NCBI GenBank assembly: GCA_907165065.1 | Contig: OU015539.1 | Span: 16,274,816-16,338,815, forward strand | Direction of reading: 5' to 3' | Length of the DNA: 64,000 nt | Origin: Caprimulgus europaeus | Taxonomy: Eukaryota; Chordata; Aves; Caprimulgiformes; Caprimulgidae | In this document: positions 55,530-64,000 of the stretch, in pieces | Layout of the letters: each line of letters starts with the position of its first letter | Numbering within the stretch: position 1 is the stretch's first letter | Program-made: the position numbers and the translations under genes | Notes under the pieces: model-generated | The model's input: the letters and a program-made list of their open reading frames with translations, nothing else | Database searches by the model: none | What the model was told of the DNA's origin: nothing

Positions 55530-55897
55530 AGAATCACAGAATCCCAGACTGGTTTGGGTTGGAAGGGACCTTAAAGCTCACCCAGTCCCAACCCCCCTGC
55601 CAGCAGCAGGGACACCTTCCACTAGACCAGGTTGCTCAAAGCCTCATCCAACCTGGCCGAGAACACTTCCAGGGAGGAGCAGCCACAGCTTCTCTGGCCA
55701 ACCTGGGACAGGGTCTCACCACCCTCACACCAAACAATTTCTTCCTCACATCTCATCTCCATCTCCCCTCTTCCAGTTTGAAGCCATCACCCCTTGTTCT
55801 TTCACTATGTGCCCTTGTCAAAAGTCCCTCCCCAGCTTTCTTGTAGCCCCTTCAGTTACTGGAAGGCTGCTGGAAGGTCTCGCTGGAGCCTTCTTTT
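55530..55897 (-). mobile_element. CR1 LINE 3' end, minus orientation
   Basis: This is a 5'-truncated CR1 with the reversed tail TAGAATCACAGAATCCCAGA and the body GGACACCTTCCACTAGACCA. It lies about 350 bp downstream (in gene sense) of the hinge exon 56248-56388. It is the same subfamily as 47069-47480 and 20221-20540. Confidence 0.95.
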
Positions 55898-56246
55898 CTA
55901 TTCTGATATAGTGTCTGTAATTCTCAGTTATTAGCAAGTGCCCCAAGAATGATGCAAATGAAACTGCTTTTCTTTGGTGGTTTTGGTGTTCCTGGTTAAA
56001 GCATTCCCTGTAAAAGAAACCTCCTCCAGTGAGAAATGACAGACAACCTTCTCCATGAAAACTCTGTGTCTGGTGCACTGTCTCACAGAGGGTCAAGGAT
56101 TGAAGAATCCATCAGCACTTCACACAGTGCTTTTAGAGCTCTACCACATCAGTTACTTAATAGTCAATAAAAGCATCAAGAAACAAGCAGCTCTTATTCT
56201 GAGTTTCCATGTGACAGCTCACCCCCGCTGGACACGGCCGGACTCA

Positions 56247-56441
<195 letters not shown>

Positions 56442-59400
56442 TCACACACCCACAGTTATACACAAACACCTTTATTTACACGCAGTCAAGAACACTTCTG
56501 GAAAGAACAGTGGAAGAAAATCAGAATTTTGGAGTGATTCATATTTTTAACAGAGGTCCCTGCAAACTTCAGACATGCCACTGCTGGATTTGGTGTTCAA
56601 AATAATAGTGAGAGATAATCTAGAAGCCAAAAATGACTCAAAAGACCAGGAAGGGAAGAAGAGGATAATCAGGTATAAGCTTCCAGAGCAGCTCTTAAAG
56701 CTACTGTGGAGTGAGACTGCATGCTGGGAAGCCTCAGGTCCCTTCACCAAGCTGACAGTTCCTTTATAAAACAGCTGTGGCAAAACTGCACTCACACACT
56801 CTTCTGTCTTGGACATGTGAGAACCAGAGAGATGTCAACAAACTAAAAGGAATTAAAAAAAAAAAGAAAAAAAAAGAGAAGTGAGTAGTTTAAATTATGA
56901 AAGCAGATAAAAAGAATTACATGTGTGCAGCCTACCTAAGGGCTTCAGCTTTTGCTGCTGAACAGCAGTGATTTGCTGGAGTAGCTGCCCTCCCTTGCAA
57001 GTCACACGTGAAAAATGTGACACTGAGTGAATAAACGCGGCTCAACGGGGACCTGGGAGCATGAGAGGGAACCCTGGAGCTCACACAGCACTCCTGGCAG
57101 TCACAGAGAGAGAGGGAAACCTGCAAGGAGAGGACTTGCCATGGATGGACTGTCTTACTGCTGCAAGGAGGGGTAATGAAAGGTAGCCAAGCAGAGGAAA
57201 ACTCACTATAAATCTCTGGAAATGTTGCCTAATAGTGGGAATGAAACACCTTCCCCAGGGAAGTGGCAGGAACACCATCACCTGAACCATTTCAAAATAA
57301 AGCAGATATAATATGGACTAAGCAATAGACTGCTGTTGGCAAGAGGATTGCTTGAAACCTCCATGGGCTTTTTCCAGCTCTGTTGTGATTCTCTGCTCTC
57401 CTGCCTCTTTGCTTGTTCATCCAGCATAGGCCATTCTAATGCAGCATGAAAAAAATATGCAGTGAGATTATTTATTCAGAATCTGAAACAATGTGTATGA
57501 ACAACAAATTATTATTATTTTTACTGAAAAATCCCTTTTGTTCCTTGTTTCTCTTAGCTGGTTTAAACCCTGTAAGAGAGGCAGGAGCCTGTACTCCTCC
57601 CTGACTGCCCAACTCCTCTGAAGCGAGTTTCAGGGCTGCAGGGCAAGGCACACGATCTGAAAGGTGGTTTTTGTACAGCACCCATGTAAAGGTGAACAGG
57701 CATTGAAACCTTCAGCAGTTTGTTTGAGAGACATCACCAGTCTTGCAAACAAGAATGAAGCATTGTTTCCAAATCTGAAGTGTACAGCAAGCTAGTTTGA
57801 TTACCAGTATTAATCCAACTCTGCAAATCTGAGTGGGCAATGAAAATAATGAAGCCAGGAGAGTGTATTTGCTGTACCTCAAGCAGCAGAATCTTGGAGG
57901 AAATTTCTAAATTTGAAATGGAAAGAAGAGAAGATTATTATTAATTTGGGGGCTTAATGATTCCTGTTTAAAGAAAAGGAACAGTGGAAGGAGTAAAAGC
58001 TATTCTGAGGAAAATAAAATTTGCTTAATGATAATGGCATTAGCCTTGAAGTTGCAAAAGAGTGACCTGAGCTCCTGGTCCATCATCAGCTCTTGCATGA
58101 CTTCCATGTGGCAGCTCCCAGGCAGCACAAGGGAAAAGCATCTCCCTGCCTTACCAGAAATGCAGCAGAGAATGCAGTAAGAGATGGACATTACTATTGG
58201 CTTGCCAGCTAAGTAGTAGAAAAGCACCCAAAAGTGGACAACAAAATGAAATTCTAAACTTTAGAGAATTAAAATGGTGTTTTCTGCAACTTTTATCAAA
58301 ATAGAAACAGCTACAAGAAATATGGTAATATTGACTCTTATTTTATTCCATTAAAATGAGTAAAAAAGAGAGAACTCTTGATCTGACACTCACATTTGGA
58401 GTTTGTGGGTTATCTCCCCTCTAAGTGGAGAGAGGAGCAGTTCCCAGGCTGTCTCCCAGAACACACCTTGGAGATGGCTGTTTATTCCCATTACATTTTT
58501 TGAGCAAGACATCCAATGGCTCAGAAGAAAGCTGATGTGCCGTGGCCATGGGCACTGGGACATCCCCATTTTCAGGTCCCAATCCTCACTTTCCAAGCCT
58601 TGGCTAACAGACACCCTGATAAGGGGGTTTGCTATAGAATTCATTCTCCTTCTGATGCTAGAGAGAGATCTGGCTGACTGTCCCATAGAGCAGACCCAAG
58701 CCCAGCACAGAATCCATCCTAAAATTCTCCTTGACAGCTCTCTCTCTCACCATGCCCAGCAGAACCTGGATGCAGCACTACATCTTGCCCAGAAATTCAA
58801 ATTGATAGCTGCTTTCTTTTCCTGGGAGGTATTTCATGAAGATGATTGCAGTTACAGGCACGCAGAACACCCTCCACCCTGGTTTCAAATGCACAGTTTT
58901 GGAAAATTACAGACCCAGCATTTCTGTCACCCACAGCAGGAACTGCAGAGCAATTTATTTTCATCAACTTCATCTTATTAAAAACACTCAACAAAAATGC
59001 ACTGACACGTTGTATGGAAAATAAAACAAATTGAAAGACAGGGAGCATTTACAAGGTTATTCATTTTTGCTTGCCACCTAGAAGCATCACATATAATAAT
59101 GGAAATGAACAGGGGAGAACATCTGAAAAAGATTTGTGCCTGTGACAAGTCAAAGGACGCCGAGAAGCGCAGAGACGACGTTGTCTGATCTGACAAAGCC
59201 CCCAACGTGACAGGAGTGAGGAGGATGACAAACACATTCCCCAGTGGTCAAGTCCAACAAAGAAATGCTGCAGGGATCTTTCCACAAGTACTGTGTGGTG
59301 ATGGTGCAGGTAGGATTTCTGAGCTTGGATTTGCAGCTGGTCACTCCCCAACCCTTGTCTCTCCAGTAGATACGGGGTTTTTTTAGGATAGCCCCCAATT

Positions 59401-60159
59401 AGGAGATTTTTGATTAAACAAGGGCATAATTCAGCACCTGTCTCCATCTCTGGGCAAGCCAAGGTTTTGCTGGTGCATTACCTGGCACAGCAGTGGTACA
59501 CATGTTATTTCCAAACAGGCCATCAAGAGAGGTTTAAACATTTCCAGGTGTTCATCACTGGTTCTAACTGCACACTGCACACTACCACAAGCCTCGCTAA
59601 CTGCTGAAGATCTGCATCTCCCCTCTCTGTGATGTGTCTGTGTGACTCCATAAAAGGAGAGAATACACACTCTGAAAAGCCAAATGGAAAAAGCAAAGGA
59701 AAGAGCGAGCATTATTCCAGAGGCTGGACAATGAGGCACACGGACACTGCAGCTCTCCTGGATCTGTGGCACAGAAGAGAATCCAGATTTCCTGAGTCCA
59801 CGTCAGCATTTGAAACCCTGTAATTCAGCAAAGTGCTACAGGATTGGAAGTATGCCAGTGCCAACTCTTAGAGGATCTAGGAGAAGGTAAATAACACATA
59901 GCCTGCAGGGGAGAAAAACACTAAGAAGTATTTTCCTGAGTTTCCCCTTCCCTTTTATCTTCCCCAGACGTGCCAGGTTCTCATCTCACTATACTTCTCA
60001 TTTATTCTGAGTAAGAGAGTGAATTCTAAAAATCCCAGAGCAGCCTCCAAAGCCAAGTTGTACCATTCACTTGTTAAACACCCAGGCAAATGATCCTGTG
60101 CCCTCACAACATCCTCCCTACACCTGGAAGAGCATCATCACTGTTAATGACAGAGCCAC

Positions 60160-60360
60160 ATCACCATTCTTCTTCAGCTCCTTCCCAAAGACTGTTCTTT
60201 GCTGTGATCCTTGACAACAGCTTGGACTTCTCCATCACAGGGTTTCCAACAGTGGCTTTGTGTTTTGGATTGTAAGCTGACTAGGGCATAGGTTCTCTGT
60301 TTGTCCCATTCTTGCCCAGTGCCAGCACAGCAAGGTCTTCTCCATGATCAGATTGCCTTT
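60160..60360 (+). mobile_element. Possible L2-like LINE 3' tail
   Basis: GGATTGTAAGCTGACTAGGG, then CATAGGTTCTCTGTTTGTCC and CCAGTGCCAGCACAGCAAGG, resembles the L2 3' end (TTGTAAGCTCCTTGAGGGCAGGG...CCTAGCACAGTGC). The preceding CTTCAGCTCCTTCCCAAAGA may be its coding end. It is strongly diverged and the boundaries are approximate. Confidence 0.45.
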
Positions 60361-61942
60361 GAACTACAATACTGTAAAGATATCACTTAAAACAACAACA
60401 GAGACAGTTTTGGTGATGATTTCTCCTTCCCATCTGGTGGACTATGTTACACTCTAACAAAGGGTGCTTTTGCCCAAGCCCTGGGGAGCTTTGAGGAGTA
60501 ACTCAGAGCTCTCACTGAGGCAAGGCAGCGAGGTGCTACCTCCAAAGCAAGGCTGTGACAGGCTGGCTCTGAGCAATGCCTGGAAAAATGTTGTTAAAGA
60601 AAGCCTAACTGGCCCAGGGAACACCAGGACTATGCATTACCAGATATTTATGGCCAAATAACATAAAAAACCCCAAACAAACACACCAGTTATGTACTGT
60701 AAAGAATGAAAAGCTGTCTTTAAGTCATTAGCAAGAATGGTGTGAAGCATTAAAACTCCTGGCAGATGGGATTGCCCGCAGCGGCCCATCACTACACATC
60801 CCAGTGTTTGCTCAGCCTTACAGATGAAGACAATTTAGGAGACATTCACAGCTACACAAATTAGGTCCTCTGGGGCAATACAAACAAATTCATTATTATA
60901 AAAGCATTAAATGGATAGAGATCTTTAGATGAAAGCTCATAGTGAAACACAAAGTATTTCAGGTAAGTATTATAAATGCAAAAACCAAAGAGTAACAAGA
61001 AATAGTCTCTGGTGATTCAGGAACAGTAGACAAATCACACAGCTTCCTGTTTTGGTCAGGCAACAGAAGGTTTGTTCATCAGGGCATGCAATTATCTGTC
61101 TGTTAGGGAACCGGTTAATACTCCATGCTTTATTAAATGGTATGATATTTACAGATGCAATGGACAATCTTGCTTCCACCTAAAGAAACAGGTTGGCCTT
61201 CTACAGAAGCCTGAAGGCACCACTGGGCACCATCACACACCACCAGGCTATGTTCTAGGAGTTTTACTACACAAGAAGTTAGACTGGATGGATATTCATG
61301 TGGCACTGGTTTGCTTTCAAGCTGTACAACTTCAGGTGTGCACTCCAGAAAGATGCAAAACCCAGATGGAATTACACAGAAAAAGATACACACAGAGGCA
61401 AGAAACATCAGGAGAGCTCCTGCTGGTGTCCTCTATGCTCAAGAGTTTACTGCTTTGTGGTGCTATGGGTAAGGCATTTCATGAAATGTCCACACCTGCT
61501 GAGAAGCTCAGCTACTCTCTTTTATCATTTAATACTTGGTTATGATATGAAAATCATTAGGAAAATCCTGAAACTGGAGAACATGGCATGGATCAAGATA
61601 CTTCACAGCTGATGCAGATGTCTAAGCAATTACTGAGGCCAGAAACACAAGTCAAGTAGGAATCTCCTTTGTACAGACAGACAGGTCTTCAGTTCTCTTC
61701 TGTCCACATATTTATTAGTGCCCACAGCTAGAAAAACCTCTTGAAGTTTGGCCACAGGATCCAACACAAATGGAAAGGGCTGTACCACAAATGGCACTGC
61801 CACCCATCTTGGACTCTGAACCAGCTCACAGGAACCCCAAATTCCCAGCAGATTTTTCATGAGAAACTAACTTGCTCCTTGACCAACTCAGCTAAGAGCT
61901 GGAAAACTCATTCCATTTCAGAGCCCTGTTAAATCAGCAAGG

Positions 61943-62002
61943 GATGTCTCTGGAACAGCAGAGATGTCTCTGGAACAGCAGAGATGTCTCTGTAACAGCA
62001 GA
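61943..62002. repeat. 20-bp tandem repeat, three copies
   Basis: GATGTCTCTGGAACAGCAGA is repeated at 61943, 61963 and 61983; the third copy has one G-to-T change. It is intronic. Confidence 0.95.
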
Positions 62003-62088
62003 CTGCCAAATAAAAGTCTCTAGAAAAAATAGTCCTGGTTATTCCTCTTCCATGCTACCACCCTACTTGCAAAATGTCCTTCCACACA

Positions 62089-62132
62089 GATGGATGGATG
62101 GATGGATGGATGGATGGATGGATGGACGGATG
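62089..62132. repeat. (GATG)n microsatellite
   Basis: About eleven GATG units, with one GACG variant near the right end. Confidence 0.95.
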
Positions 62133-63057
62133 TGTAGCAGGGAAGAGGTTAAAAGCTGCCCAGCTGAGACTGACACGGTGTAATTCTTGGACAGGTTTTT
62201 TGTTGCACTGTTTTCTATTGATTAAATAATCTCTATCAGATATTAAGCCCCTTGTTATTGGCACAGCCTATAAATTATTCAGAAGTTATATAAATTCTTA
62301 TGGCTGCCATGAATTTTTAAACCCTAATTTGGCACCAGGCCAGGAGCTCTAGGTTTGTTTTTTTTCCTCACCTGCAAGAAAATGTGCATACCTTAGATTT
62401 GTTATTATTTTTTTTCCTCCCCAAAAGACAATTTGAACTCTGGTCTGCTTGTTTGCATGGAGATTGTACTTGATTGCTCATTATGTTTTGACATGAGCAG
62501 GTTGGGGCTTTGGGGGAAAACAGAGGTAGCAGGAGATGACACTGCTGTGATTTATTGGGGATGAGAGGTGTTTTAAGCAGTGCCTTCGTGCTGTGCAGTC
62601 CTGAATGCCAAGGCACTGCAGCAGCCTCCTGTTGGGACACATGACATGGAATGGATCCAGCCAGAGGGACCCTCAGCACAGGACTGGCTGAGCTGAGACA
62701 ACATCCATCAGCTCACTGCTGCAATTCTCCTCGTGACCATGTACTTTTGGGTTTTATTCTTCAGAGCTAAGTAGCCTTTTCTTTAACATCTAGGGTCCAG
62801 ACACATGCAATGTTGCCTACCAAAGCTTGAAAGAGAAACTAGGCACATAATTATGTTGTAGCTCTGGAGCTACATCTCCCCTTGACCTTTGCTCACATCA
62901 CAGAACCTCCCATCCCCTATGGGTCTGCTTTCTCCCAAGCTCAGCACCATAGCCTGGATGGCAGCAAGCACACATGTCAGGCAGCGAGCAGAAGACACAG
63001 CCAGGCTTTTGGGTGAAGCATATTGAGACCATGTCACACAGGGTTTGGGATCTTATC

Positions 63058-63394
63058 AGGGGATCTGATCAATGTCTATAAATATCTGAAGTGTGGGGGC
63101 CAAATGGATGGGGCCGGGCTCTTCTCAGTGGTGCCCAGTGACAGGACAAGGGGCAATGGGCACAAACTGGGACACCAGAAGTTCCACACAAACTGAAGGA
63201 AAAACTTCTTCCCTGTGAGGGTGCCGGAGCCCTGGGCCAGGCTGCCCAGAGAGGGTGTGGAGTCTCCATCTCTGGAGATGTTCAAACCCACCTGGACACT
63301 TTCCTGTGCAACCTGGTGTAGAGAACCTGCTCTGGCAGGGGGTTTGGACTGGATGATCTCCAGAGGTCCCTTCCAACCCCCACCATGCTGTGGT
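63058..63394 (+). mobile_element. CR1 LINE 3' end (decayed copy)
   Basis: This is a CR1 3' end, sense on the plus strand, starting near GGGGATCTGATCAATGTCTA and containing GACAAGGGGCAATGGGCACA and GGTGTGGAGTCTCCATCTCT. The tail has decayed to CATGCTGTGGTTTAG and the ORF2 frame is broken by a stop after the TTCCACACAAAC segment. It is antisense to BRSK2 and older than the copies at 11993 and 29608. Confidence 0.92.
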
Positions 63395-64000
63395 TTAGCA
63401 TTAATAATCACCACCTCTGTGCAAGCCCTGCTCTGTGCCAGTGCCAGGCTGGCATCCCTCCTGCAATGGTGCCCCTTGTCCTCGGCACAGCATCCCCTCC
63501 CCTTCCCCTGGCCTCTCACCAGCTCCTTGTCTCCAGACCCACCCTTGACTCAAAACCCCTCCTGCACTTGCTCCCCTCCTACATCCCACTGGCTTTCCTT
63601 TGGCTACAGGCACCTGTGACTCCTGGCAGTACTGAAACAAGCCAACAGCAGAAGAAAAGGGCTCAAAGTAGTTGGTTATCAATATTTCTCTTCATTCTAA
63701 TCAAGGCTGAGGTGAAACATCATCTTCTCTTCCAACACTGACCTGTTTTCTTTTCCTCTATCCACAGCATCTGACACCCCACAACCAGACTACCCAGAAG
63801 CAGATCTACCTACCACAAAAACAACTTCCAGCGCTGAGCCCTTGGAGTTGCTCCAACTGTCTCAATTCTCCCCCTGCCTTTAGACAGGTTCCCATGCAGA
63901 TGGATCACATGTCAAAGTCCTGGGCTACCAGTAACAGAAGAACATGCAGAACCCCCCCTTTTTTGTTCTTTCTTGCACCCTCTGGCACCTCACAATTAGT

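Noticed and set aside
61072..61545. Plus-strand open frame of 157 codons
   Set aside because: No domain, no conserved motif and no gene context.

Overview
The window is nuclear DNA from a bird. Seven 3' ends of CR1 retrotransposons are present; most of the near-complete ones carry the diagnostic ATTCTGTG-type 3' tail. There are also ancient amniote MIR/L2-like fragments and one avian-type retroviral LTR. Small, perfectly spliceable vertebrate exons are separated by long introns. Nothing looks prokaryotic, organellar or exogenously viral. The species cannot be fixed from this sequence alone.

One protein gene can be supported: BRSK2 (BR serine/threonine kinase 2, SAD-A), running right to left on the minus strand. 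Nine consecutive coding exons (954 bp, 318 codons) lie between 56388 and 11720. They run from the kinase hinge through the catalytic loop (HRD), the DFG motif, the activation-loop threonine, the ACPE motif, the C-lobe and the UBA-like domain to the start of the basic/proline-rich linker. Every junction has GT..AG ends and the reading frame continues through all eight internal introns with no gap. The glycine loop and the ATP-binding lysine are encoded to the right of the window. The proline-rich region and the C-terminal KA1-like domain are encoded to the left. The assignment to BRSK2 rather than BRSK1 rests on the linker and UBA segment ([20 protein letters not shown], then [20 protein letters not shown]).

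Layout by coordinate: 1-11719 intron, open to the left; 11720-11870 linker exon; 11871-17159 intron with a young CR1; 17160-17257 and 17953-18117 UBA exons; 18118-23711 intron with an older CR1; 23712-23743 a 32-bp exon; 23744-30325 intron with a 24-bp minisatellite and a young CR1 with a 202-codon open frame; 30326-30472, 33371-33439, 34287-34320 kinase C-lobe exons; 34321-45613 intron with an LTR, MIR fragments and a CR1; 45614-45730 catalytic-loop exon; 45731-56247 intron with two related CR1s, a perfect 47-bp duplication and a CpG-rich block; 56248-56388 hinge exon; 56389-64000 intron, open to the right.

I found no RNA gene, CRISPR array, operon or undescribed multi-gene system. The more interesting items are local. 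Two young antisense CR1 copies sit about 110-120 bp from BRSK2 exons. A microsatellite serves as the polypyrimidine tract of an acceptor site. A CpG-rich intronic block carries CCAAT and CRE-like motifs. A coding-like small ORF lies in a CpG cluster.
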